Assembly (NCBI GenBank): GCA_036479015.1
Contig: JAZGFB010000037.1
Coordinates: forward strand, 124,001-188,000
Reading direction: 5' to 3'
Length of the DNA: 64,000 nucleotides
DNA from: NVTR01 sp036479015
GTDB taxonomy: Bacteria > Pseudomonadota > Alphaproteobacteria > Rhodobacterales > Rhodobacteraceae
Part shown: piece after piece, positions 8,120 through 16,033 of the stretch
Numbering within the stretch: the stretch's first letter is position 1
Layout: each line of letters begins with the position of its first letter
Notes under the pieces: generated by a model
The model's input: the letters and a program-made list of their open reading frames with translations, nothing else
Databases searched by the model: none
Told to the model about the DNA's origin: nothing
Made by a program: the position numbers and the translations under genes

Positions 8120-9001
8120 TTGGCAGATTCAAAAAAAATGAAACGGGGCCTGGGTCGTGGGCTAACTGCGTTGATGGCGGATGTGGCGCCGGCTGAAACC
8201 CTGGCTTCCGCGACAACTGATCGGCTCTTACCAATTGAAAATATACATCCAAACCCGGATCAGCCCAGGGTACGGTTTGCCCAGGACAACCTAGATGAAC
8301 TGGCAGAATCGATAAAGCAAAAAGGCATCCTTCAGCCGCTGATTGTTCGGAAAAATACAAATAAAACAAATAGTTATGAAATTATTGCTGGTGAACGACG
8401 TTGGCGTGCTGCACAACTGGCCAAGTTACATGAAGTGCCTGTACTGGTGCGGGATTATTCTGACGACGAAGTGCTAGAAGTCGCGATAATTGAAAATGTC
8501 CAGCGGGCTGACCTGAACCCGGTGGAAGAGGCGGCGGGTTATCGCCAGCTTATGGATCGCTTTGGTCACACCCAGGAAAAAGTGGCATCTGCGCTATCAA
8601 AAAGCCGCAGCCATATTGCGAATTTGCTTCGACTTTTGCATCTACCTGATGATGTTCTTGAATTGTTGCGCAGTGAAAAAATTACCGCAGGGCATGCCCG
8701 GGCGCTGATTACAACTGAGAATCCATCACTGCTGGCCCGGCGCGTTGTCAGCCAAGGGTTAACGGTACGTGAAACCGAGAAATTGGCTAAATCACTGGGG
8801 GTAGGGCCAAAGCGCAAACCAGGGAAGAAAAAGTCAAAAGACGCTGACACTTTGGCGCTGGAAAACGACCTGTCAGCGAACCTAAAAATGAAGGTGCAGA
8901 TAGAACATAAGAACAGCACAGGGGCCGGGCAGATGGTGATCCGGTACAAGGATATGGAACAACTGGATGACTTGTGCGCGATTCTGAGCAGAAGCAACTA
9001 A
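8120..9001 (+). CDS. parB: Chromosome partitioning protein ParB
   Basis: CTP-dependent DNA clamp that loads at parS and spreads. A TTG start at 8120 is preferred: AGGTG lies six bases upstream and the product then begins MADSKKMKRGLGRGL, typical for the family. The track-free alternative is a GTG at 8111, directly after the parA stop. The ParB/Srx nuclease-like domain holds the CTP-binding box GERRWRAAQL and ENVQRADLNPVEEA. A helix-turn-helix follows (VASALSKSRSHIANLLRLL). The last bases overlap the convergent hemW end by 4 bp. 293 aa is normal. Confidence 0.96.
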   Translation: MADSKKMKRGLGRGLTALMADVAPAETLASATTDRLLPIENIHPNPDQPRVRFAQDNLDELAESIKQKGILQPLIVRKNTNKTNSYEIIAGERRWRAAQLAKLHEVPVLVRDYSDDEVLEVAIIENVQRADLNPVEEAAGYRQLMDRFGHTQEKVASALSKSRSHIANLLRLLHLPDDVLELLRSEKITAGHARALITTENPSLLARRVVSQGLTVRETEKLAKSLGVGPKRKPGKKKSKDADTLALENDLSANLKMKVQIEHKNSTGAGQMVIRYKDMEQLDDLCAILSRSN

Positions 9002-10158
9002 TCTGGCAGTAGTTCCCGCAGAATTGCGTTTAGTACCGGGCGACCCTTAGGGGTGGTTTTCAGGGTATCATCCACTATTGTGACCATTTCCAACAGAACC
9101 ATATGGTCTAGCTTTTTGGGATCGATTACGTTCCCAAGCAACCGCTGATATCGTGCAATCGATATACCGTCACGTAACCGTAACCCCATCATTAAATATT
9201 CTGATGCCTGGTCGTGCTGGGGTAGTGGCCGCCGTGACGCGTCCCCTGAACCAGTTTGTTCAACCTGATCCAACCATGCGTTTGGCGACAACAGGGTATC
9301 GGTTGCGTATCTGTTTGAGCCCAATGTCAGACGGCCATGTGCCCCCGGGCCAATTCCGCCATAGTCGCCACCCTGCCAATAGATCAGATTATGCTGAGAT
9401 TCTGCGCCTGCATGGGCATGATTTGAAATTTCATATGCGGGCATTCCAGCGGCTTCACAGATTTCCTGGGTTGCAAAATACATGTCTGCTGAGATGCCTT
9501 CATTTGGCAACCCTGACAGAGCACCGCGGGCGAAACGGTCACCAAATGCAGTGCCGTTTTCAATGGTCAATTGGTATAGGGAAAGGTGTGAAGCAGAGAG
9601 CTCCAGCGCGGCACCAAGTTCAGCCTTCCAACTGGCAAGAGACTGGTTCTGACGGGCATATATCAGATCAAAACTGATCAGATCAAAGGTATTTCGTGCC
9701 AATTCAAACGCTTTACGGCCCTCGGCTACTGTGTGCAGGCGCCCAAGTGCTTTTAGGTCGGCATCGTTCATTGCCTGAAACCCCATAGACAACCGGTTCA
9801 CACTAGCATCCCGGTATCCCTGAAAACGACCGGCCTCTACAGATGTTGGGTTGGCTTCCAGCGTCACTTCAAACCTGTTGGAAACTGTCCATGATTTTTT
9901 GATCCGCTCCAAAATAGCATTGACCAGATCTGGTGACATCAGGCTGGGGGTGCCGCCACCAAAATAAACCGTGTTTAACACCCGGCCGCTGGTGGCTTTC
10001 GCCAGCCGATCAATTTCCGACAAATAGGCACTAATCCAGCGTTTTTCGTCGATTTTTGCCGCCACATGGGAATTAAAATCGCAATAGGGGCACTTAGCTT
10101 TGCAATAGGGCCAATGGATGTACAGGCCGAAACCACCGGCCTTCCAATCCTCAGGCAA
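8998..10158 (-). CDS. hemW: Radical SAM heme chaperone HemW
   Basis: Radical SAM protein (386 aa) of the HemW/coproporphyrinogen-III-oxidase-like family, which binds heme and delivers it to membrane targets. The CX3CX2C [4Fe-4S] cluster is Cys19, Cys23 and Cys26 (YCKAKCPYCDF). The motif VYFGGGTPSLM follows near residue 65. The true HemN enzyme has a longer N-terminus, so HemW is the better name; reported annotations as coproporphyrinogen oxidase are common. It overlaps rdgB by 8 bp and is the last gene of the rph-rdgB-hemW unit. Confidence 0.93.
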   Translation of the reverse strand: MPEDWKAGGFGLYIHWPYCKAKCPYCDFNSHVAAKIDEKRWISAYLSEIDRLAKATSGRVLNTVYFGGGTPSLMSPDLVNAILERIKKSWTVSNRFEVTLEANPTSVEAGRFQGYRDASVNRLSMGFQAMNDADLKALGRLHTVAEGRKAFELARNTFDLISFDLIYARQNQSLASWKAELGAALELSASHLSLYQLTIENGTAFGDRFARGALSGLPNEGISADMYFATQEICEAAGMPAYEISNHAHAGAESQHNLIYWQGGDYGGIGPGAHGRLTLGSNRYATDTLLSPNAWLDQVEQTGSGDASRRPLPQHDQASEYLMMGLRLRDGISIARYQRLLGNVIDPKKLDHMVLLEMVTIVDDTLKTTPKGRPVLNAILRELLPD

Positions 10159-10759
10159 AACAGCCTGCTACTAGTTTTTCAAAGGCGTCCGCCCGGTGGC
10201 TTATGGCGTGTTTTTCGTCCGGGTCCATTTCACCAAATGTCTGGTCTTTACCGTCGGGTATGAATATCGGGTCAAAACCAAAACCCAAGTTACCCCGCAT
10301 CGGCCAAACAAGCCGCCCTGAAACCAAGCCTTCAAAAACCTCATCATGGCCATCGGGCCAGGCCAAGCAAAGTGTGCAGCGAAACTGAGCGCGGCGCGGT
10401 TCAGGAATATTTTGCAGCTCAAGCAGGCTCCAAACTTTGGACATCGCCATTGGGAAGTCGCGGCCATCCGGGGTTTCGGCCCAGTCAGCCGTATAAACTC
10501 CGGGTGCGCCATCCAATTCGTCAACTGTTATGCCGCTGTCATCAGACAAGGCCGGAAGGCCGGTTTCCTTGGCGGCAAAATGCGCCTTTATGCGGGCGTT
10601 TCCGGCAAAATTATCCTCGGTTTCTTCCGGTTCGGCCAACTTAAATTTACTGGCCGAAAGCGGCAGCACCCCAAAGGGTAGAACCAGTTTGGAAATTTCG
10701 CGCAGCTTACCCTTATTATGGGAGGCGATAACCAATGTGCTGCCGGAAAACTTTCGCAT
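10151..10759 (-). CDS. rdgB: XTP/dITP pyrophosphatase RdgB (HAM1 family)
   Basis: House-cleaning enzyme (202 aa) that hydrolyses XTP, ITP and dITP to monophosphates, keeping deaminated purines out of nucleic acids. The phosphate-binding signature SHNKGKLREI lies at residues 13-22. The catalytic region LSDDSGITVDELDGAPGVY is near residue 70, and FGFDPIFIPDG and HRADA complete the family pattern. It lies two bases after the rph stop, as in many alphaproteobacteria. Confidence 0.96.
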   Translation of the reverse strand: MRKFSGSTLVIASHNKGKLREISKLVLPFGVLPLSASKFKLAEPEETEDNFAGNARIKAHFAAKETGLPALSDDSGITVDELDGAPGVYTADWAETPDGRDFPMAMSKVWSLLELQNIPEPRRAQFRCTLCLAWPDGHDEVFEGLVSGRLVWPMRGNLGFGFDPIFIPDGKDQTFGEMDPDEKHAISHRADAFEKLVAGCFA

Positions 10760-10761
10760 GA

Positions 10762-11475
10762 TCAGGCAGTGGCCGCATTCTGGGCGGTTACCAGCTCGGC
10801 CACACCCTTTTCAGCCAGATCAAGCAATTCACCCATTTGGTTACGTGTATATGTTGACCCCTCGGCTGACATTTGTACTTCGATCATTTGGCCGCTGGCC
10901 ATTAGAACAAAGTTGCCGTCTACACCGGCTTCACTGTCTTCAGGATAATCCAGATCAAGCACCGGTTGCCCTGCATAGATGCCACAACTGACAGCCGCAA
11001 CATTGTCAATAAGCGGATCACTGATTACATCGCCGGCCTTGATCAACTTATTTACTGCCAAACGCAGGGCTACCCAACCGCCAGTAATGGCCGCACACCG
11101 GGTGCCTCCATCGGCCTGAATGACATCACAGTCCACTGTGATCTGCCGCTCGCCCAAGGCAACGCGATCAATACCGGCGCGCAGTGACCGACCAATAAGG
11201 CGTTGAATTTCCACGGTTCTGCCGCCCTGTTTTCCTGCCGTTGCTTCACGACGCATGCGTGAACCGGTGGAGCGTGGAAGCATACCATATTCTGCAGTGA
11301 CCCAGCCAAGTCCGGTATTTTTCAAAAATGATGGCACGCGGGCCTCTAGCGACGCGGTGCATAAAACATGGGTGTCACCCACTTTGATCAAACAGGATCC
11401 CTCGGCGTGCTTAGTCACACCAATTTCTATCGAAATCGGCCGCATTTCATTTAATTCTCTACCAGACGGGCGCAT
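10762..11475 (-). CDS. rph: Ribonuclease PH
   Basis: Phosphorolytic 3'-5' exoribonuclease that trims tRNA 3' ends (237 aa, normal). The N-terminus MRPSGRELNEMRPISIEIG is typical. Conserved segments include GTRCAAITGGWVAL near residue 125 and DLDYPEDSEAGVDGNFV near residue 175. It is first in the leftward rph-rdgB-hemW unit and divergent from hrcA, a pairing frequent in alphaproteobacteria. Confidence 0.97.
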   Translation of the reverse strand: MRPSGRELNEMRPISIEIGVTKHAEGSCLIKVGDTHVLCTASLEARVPSFLKNTGLGWVTAEYGMLPRSTGSRMRREATAGKQGGRTVEIQRLIGRSLRAGIDRVALGERQITVDCDVIQADGGTRCAAITGGWVALRLAVNKLIKAGDVISDPLIDNVAAVSCGIYAGQPVLDLDYPEDSEAGVDGNFVLMASGQMIEVQMSAEGSTYTRNQMGELLDLAEKGVAELVTAQNAATA

Positions 11476-11541
11476 GGGGTATCCTTTTCAAACTTTGGGT
11501 ATGCTCACATACCTGTGCAGGGGCGACTGGTACAACCCCGA

Positions 11542-11571
11542 TTGACGTTGCCCTCACATTCCCGGTAAATG
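11542..11571 (+). promoter_or_regulatory. Candidate promoter for hrcA-grpE
   Basis: TTGACG at 11542-11547 and TAAATG at 11566-11571 are separated by 18 bp, 25 bp before the hrcA ATG. This could be a vegetative or heat-shock sigma-factor promoter. No CIRCE inverted repeat (TTAGCACTC-N9-GAGTGCTAA) is present in this gap. Confidence 0.35.
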
Positions 11572-11596
11572 GCGGGCGGTTTATGATTGGCCACCA

Positions 11597-12661
11597 ATGA
11601 CGAATGGATCGATATTATTTGACGAAATGAACCTGCGCAGCCGTGATGTGTTTCGCTGTATCGTGGAAAGCTATCTGGAAACGGGGGATCCCGTCGGATC
11701 ACGCACCTTGACCCGAAGTTTGAACGAAGATGTCAGCGCTGCTACGATCCGCAATGTGATGCAGGATCTGGAACATATGGGCCTACTGGATTCACCCCAT
11801 ATTTCTGCCGGGCGCATTCCAACCCAACAGGGGCTGCGGATGTTTGTTGATGGGTTGCTGGAAACCCGGAAACTGGATGCAAGTGATCAGCAAAAAATTG
11901 ATGCCACATTGGGCAGCAATGAACGTGATGTCGGCGCGATGTTTGACAGGATAGGATCGGTGCTGTCTGGGCTGACCCAAGGAGCCAGTCTTGTGCTTGC
12001 GCCTAAGCATGATGCACCGATCAAGCACATAGAATTTGTTAGCCTGGCAGCTGACCGTGCGTTGGTGGTTTTGGTCAAAGCTGATGGCCATGTGGAAAAC
12101 CGGGTGTTTTGCCCATCACCAGGGCAAACCCCGTCATCCATGCGGGAAGCGGCTAATTTCTTGAATGCATTGGCAGAGGGTAAAACACTTGCTGAATTGC
12201 AATATGCAATCAAACGCCAAATCAATGACCGGCGGCAGGAATTAGATGTTCTTGCCCGCGACTTGGTTGAAAACGGCTTGGCGCTTTGGGATGGCGACGG
12301 AGATTCATATGAACGGTTGATCGTGCGGGGCCGGGCGAATCTGGTTGAATCAGAGGGTGACGCAGATGACCTGGATCGGGTTCGCACCTTGTTTGACGAC
12401 CTTGAACGTAAGCGCGATATCGCTGAATTCCTTGATTTAACCGAGGAAGGTGAAGGTGTTCGCATTTTTATTGGCTCTGAGAACAAACTTTTCTCACTTT
12501 CGGGTAGCTCTTTGGTCGTATCTCCCTATATGAACTCTGATCGAAAAATAATTGGTGCGGTCGGGGTTATAGGACCAACGCGCCTGAATTATGGGCGCAT
12601 TGTGCCAATTGTAGATTACACCGCACAACTGGTGGGCAAACTGTTGTCAGACCGGGACTAA
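11597..12661 (+). CDS. hrcA: Heat-inducible transcription repressor HrcA
   Basis: Repressor of class I heat-shock genes (354 aa), which binds CIRCE operators and is helped to fold by GroEL. The N-terminal winged helix contains YLETGDPVGSRTL near residue 25. DVSAATIRNVMQDLEHMGLL and HISAGRIPTQQGLRMFVD follow near residues 45-80. A GAF-like middle domain and C-terminal dimer region end the protein. grpE follows 12 bp downstream in the same operon. Confidence 0.97.
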   Translation: MTNGSILFDEMNLRSRDVFRCIVESYLETGDPVGSRTLTRSLNEDVSAATIRNVMQDLEHMGLLDSPHISAGRIPTQQGLRMFVDGLLETRKLDASDQQKIDATLGSNERDVGAMFDRIGSVLSGLTQGASLVLAPKHDAPIKHIEFVSLAADRALVVLVKADGHVENRVFCPSPGQTPSSMREAANFLNALAEGKTLAELQYAIKRQINDRRQELDVLARDLVENGLALWDGDGDSYERLIVRGRANLVESEGDADDLDRVRTLFDDLERKRDIAEFLDLTEEGEGVRIFIGSENKLFSLSGSSLVVSPYMNSDRKIIGAVGVIGPTRLNYGRIVPIVDYTAQLVGKLLSDRD

Positions 12662-12673
12662 AGGACAAAAAAC

Positions 12674-13267
12674 ATGGCAAATGCCAAAAAAGACGCGACA
12701 GACGAGTTTTTGGAAGAACTTGAAAACATGGCTGAAATATCGCTGGGCGAAGGTTTTGCAGATGAGCCAGAGGCATCCGCAGAAGGGGCCGACGAATTGG
12801 AAGCCATGCGTGGTGAGCGCGATGACATGCGTGACAGGTTCATGCGTACATTGGCTGACGCTGAAAACTCCCGCAAGCGCAGCGAGCGCGACCGCCGTGA
12901 AGCAGAGCAATATGGCGGATCCAAACTGGCCCGTGATATTTTGCCGGTCTATGATAATCTGACGCGGGCTCTGGAAACGGTCACAGAAGAACAAAGCCAG
13001 GTGTCAAAAGCCTTGATTCAGGGCGTAGAGCTGACAATGCGCGAAGTTCTAAGCGTATTCAAAAAACACGGGATTGATGTGATAAAGCCGGAAATTGGTG
13101 ATCGGTTTGATCCACAAAACCACCAAGCAATGTTTGAAGCGGCGCTGCCAGATACTAAATCAGGTGACATTATTCAGGTGATGGCTGAAGGTTTCATGCT
13201 GCATGACCGGCTGTTGCGGCCCGCCCAGGTTGGCGTTAGCTCGACCCCGACGTCGAAAGCTTCTTAA
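12674..13267 (+). CDS. grpE: Nucleotide exchange factor GrpE
   Basis: Co-chaperone of DnaK (197 aa). AAAGGA lies just upstream of the ATG. An acidic N-terminus is followed by a coiled coil (MRDRFMRTLADAENSRKRSERD) and the family motif ILPVYDNLTRAL. HGIDVIKPEIGDRFDPQNHQA and GFMLHDRLLRPAQVGVS form the C-terminal beta domain. The 3' end overlaps the convergent mutS by 32 bp. Confidence 0.97.
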   Translation: MANAKKDATDEFLEELENMAEISLGEGFADEPEASAEGADELEAMRGERDDMRDRFMRTLADAENSRKRSERDRREAEQYGGSKLARDILPVYDNLTRALETVTEEQSQVSKALIQGVELTMREVLSVFKKHGIDVIKPEIGDRFDPQNHQAMFEAALPDTKSGDIIQVMAEGFMLHDRLLRPAQVGVSSTPTSKAS

Positions 13268-15875
13268 GCTCATAAATCAGATTTAACGCCGCCTTAGGCG
13301 TTAAATCATCCGGCAAGATATCGGCGATCCTTTTGTCTACTTCAGATGGTTGCTGTTTTTGGATAACTGGACTGGGGAGCGCTGAAAACAGCGGTAGGTC
13401 ATCCACCAGCGCTTGTTTGGCATTACTACCTTTGCGTTCTCCCTTTTCCAGCGCTTCCAAGACCACTCGGGCACGATCAACCACAGCACTTGGCAGCCCA
13501 GCCAAACGGGCAACCTGCACACCATAGGACCGGTCTGCGGCACCCCGGCGTACTTCGTGCAGAAAAATAACTTCACCTTCCCATTCCTTGACGGTTACGG
13601 TGGCATTATCCACGCCGTCCAGCTTATCCGACAATGATGTCATTTCGTGATAATGCGTGGCAAACAACGCCCGGCACTGGTTTACATCGTGTAAATGCTC
13701 AAGTGTTGCCCAGGCAATCGACAGCCCGTCATAGGTGGCGGTGCCGCGGCCAATTTCATCTAGTATCACCAATGCGCGACTGTCAGCCTGATTAAGAATT
13801 GCGGCGGTTTCCACCATTTCCACCATGAATGTTGATCGCCCTCGCGCCAGGTCATCCGACGCGCCAACCCTGGAAAACAGCTGCGAAACCAGCCCAATAT
13901 GGGCTGATGTTGCAGGAACAAAGCTGCCGATCTGCGCCAAGAGTGCAATCAATGCATTCTGGCGCAAAAATGTTGATTTCCCTGCCATGTTTGGCCCGGT
14001 TAACAGCCAGATATCCGCACGATCAGAGCCGTTGGCAAGATCACAGGTGTTGGCAATAAAGGGCGTGCCGCTCTGGGCCTCCAATGCTGCTTCAACAACA
14101 GGGTGACGGCCGTTTTCCACCTGAAATGCGCGGCCACTGTCAACGACCGGACGGCACCAATTACCAGCCACTGTCAGGGTCGCCAAACCGGCCGCTAGAT
14201 CAATTTCTGACAGGGCACTTGCAGCGCTGTTAATTTTGGCACCAACGGCCAATATTTCGACAATTACCGTTGAATAGAGCCGCTTTTCAATCTCTAACGC
14301 CCGGTTCCTGGCATTCAGAATACGGGTTTCCAGCTCTGCCAGGTTGACCGTGGTAAAGCGCACAGCATTCGCCGTTGTCTGGCGGTGAATATAGCTTTCG
14401 GACAGGGGTTCAGACAGCATTGTCTTGGCGTGTGTTGACGTCACTTCGATAAAGTACCCAAGCACGTTGTTATGCTTGATCTTCAGCGTCGAAATACCGG
14501 TGTGTTTGGCGTAGTCAGCCTGCAAACCGGCGATCACGCTGCGCCCCTCGTCACGTAGTTTGCGGGCCTCATCCAAATCAGTATCATAGCCGACTGCAAT
14601 AAAGCCGCCATCGCGGGCCAACAGCGGCGGATCGGGCACAAATGCGGCCTCTAATAGCCGGATAATTGCACCGTGGCCCGTCATTTCTACGGCGGCCTCG
14701 GCTAAGATTTCCGGCGGGGTGTGACCGCTAAGCTGGGCGGAAATGGTCTGCGCCTGTTGCAACCCGGCGCGGATCGCACCCACATCGCGCGGGCCGCCGC
14801 GCTCCAGCCCAAGACGCGAAAGGGCACGGTCCATATCGGGCGCTTTACGCAAATCTTCCCGAATATCTTCGCAAAGCCGCCGGTTTTCGATCATAAAGTC
14901 AATACCGTCAAGCCGGGCCTGAATAGCCGCCAGATCCCGCGACGGGCTGGAAAGACGCCGCTCTAACAAACGGCCGCCACCGGCGGTGACGGTCTGGTCA
15001 ATAACGGACAGCAACGTGGCATCGCGCCCGCCTGACAGGTTGCGGGTTAGTTCCAGATTTCGCCGGGTTGCCGCATCTATTTGCATCACTGTTTCACTGC
15101 GTTCCTGCACCGGGGGGCGCAGCATCGGCAATTTGCCTTTTTGGGTGATGTCCAAATAGTCAACGATCGCCCCCAAAGCGGCAACTTCAGCCCTGCCAAA
15201 CTGCCCAAAACCATCCAGGGACGTCACTTTGAACAACTCAACCAGCCGTTTTTTGGCGGCGGTACTGTCAAAGCTGGCCGGTGCGATAGGCGTTAAGGAT
15301 GCGCCAGAATCAGAGACTAATGCAGTGATTTCGTCAGAAACGCCATCGGCGACAACCACTTCACTGGGGGCTAACCGCGCCAGTTCGGGTGCCAGACGGA
15401 CAATCGGACAAGGTGATACTCGCAATTCTCCGGTGGATATATCCACCCATGCCAGTGCGGCTTTGTTGCGCACTTGGGAAAAGGCGGCCAAAAAATTATT
15501 TCGTCGCGCCTCTAACAAAGTGTCTTCTGTCAAAGTACCCGGCGTCACCAGGCGCACAACCGCGCGTTTCACCACCGATTTTGCGCCACGCTTTTTTGCC
15601 TCTGCGGGGGTTTCCATCTGCTCGCACACCGCCACGCGAAAGCCTTTGCGGATCAGCGTTAACAGATAACCCTCGGCGGAATGCACCGGCACACCGCACA
15701 TCGGGATGTCATTTCCCAGATGCTTGCCACGTTTGGTCAGCGCAATATCCAGCGCCTGGGCGGCGGAAATCGCATCATCAAAAAACATTTCATAGAAATC
15801 ACCCATGCGATAAAATAGGATCGCATCCGGATAGCCTTCCTTGATCCCAAGGAACTGCGCCATCATGGGCGTCAC
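13236..15875 (-). CDS. mutS: DNA mismatch repair protein MutS
   Basis: Mismatch recognition ATPase. The GTG at 15875 (VTPMMAQFLGIKEGYPDAI) is chosen because the family begins at this TPMMAQ segment; the frame runs open to a GTG at 15965, which would add 30 atypical residues. The mismatch-binding FYRMGDFYEMF near residue 25 holds the Phe-X-Glu wedge. The Walker A LLTGPNMAGKSTFLRQ is near residue 635, Walker B LVILDEIGRGT and the signature STFMVEM are intact. 879 aa is the usual length. Convergent overlap with grpE is 32 bp. Confidence 0.97.
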   Translation of the reverse strand: MTPMMAQFLGIKEGYPDAILFYRMGDFYEMFFDDAISAAQALDIALTKRGKHLGNDIPMCGVPVHSAEGYLLTLIRKGFRVAVCEQMETPAEAKKRGAKSVVKRAVVRLVTPGTLTEDTLLEARRNNFLAAFSQVRNKAALAWVDISTGELRVSPCPIVRLAPELARLAPSEVVVADGVSDEITALVSDSGASLTPIAPASFDSTAAKKRLVELFKVTSLDGFGQFGRAEVAALGAIVDYLDITQKGKLPMLRPPVQERSETVMQIDAATRRNLELTRNLSGGRDATLLSVIDQTVTAGGGRLLERRLSSPSRDLAAIQARLDGIDFMIENRRLCEDIREDLRKAPDMDRALSRLGLERGGPRDVGAIRAGLQQAQTISAQLSGHTPPEILAEAAVEMTGHGAIIRLLEAAFVPDPPLLARDGGFIAVGYDTDLDEARKLRDEGRSVIAGLQADYAKHTGISTLKIKHNNVLGYFIEVTSTHAKTMLSEPLSESYIHRQTTANAVRFTTVNLAELETRILNARNRALEIEKRLYSTVIVEILAVGAKINSAASALSEIDLAAGLATLTVAGNWCRPVVDSGRAFQVENGRHPVVEAALEAQSGTPFIANTCDLANGSDRADIWLLTGPNMAGKSTFLRQNALIALLAQIGSFVPATSAHIGLVSQLFSRVGASDDLARGRSTFMVEMVETAAILNQADSRALVILDEIGRGTATYDGLSIAWATLEHLHDVNQCRALFATHYHEMTSLSDKLDGVDNATVTVKEWEGEVIFLHEVRRGAADRSYGVQVARLAGLPSAVVDRARVVLEALEKGERKGSNAKQALVDDLPLFSALPSPVIQKQQPSEVDKRIADILPDDLTPKAALNLIYELKKLSTSGSS

Positions 15876-16033
15876 AGCGGCATTGGCAATGTTCAACACA
15901 TCCCCCAGATGTTTGTTTTGCCCATCATACAAACTGACCTGTGCCGGGAAAAGCGGCAAATGCACCGAAATTGTTGAGCATGGTGCGCTTGGCGGCTATT
16001 GGTGGGTGTTTACGACAGTAGGACCAATACCCA

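Noticed and set aside
11476..11596. Expected CIRCE operator before hrcA
   Set aside because: No TTAGCACTC-N9-GAGTGCTAA or close variant is present in this gap.
11887..12486. 199-codon minus-strand frame opposite hrcA
   Set aside because: Shadow of a confident hrcA gene, Ser/Arg-rich as expected of antisense frames.
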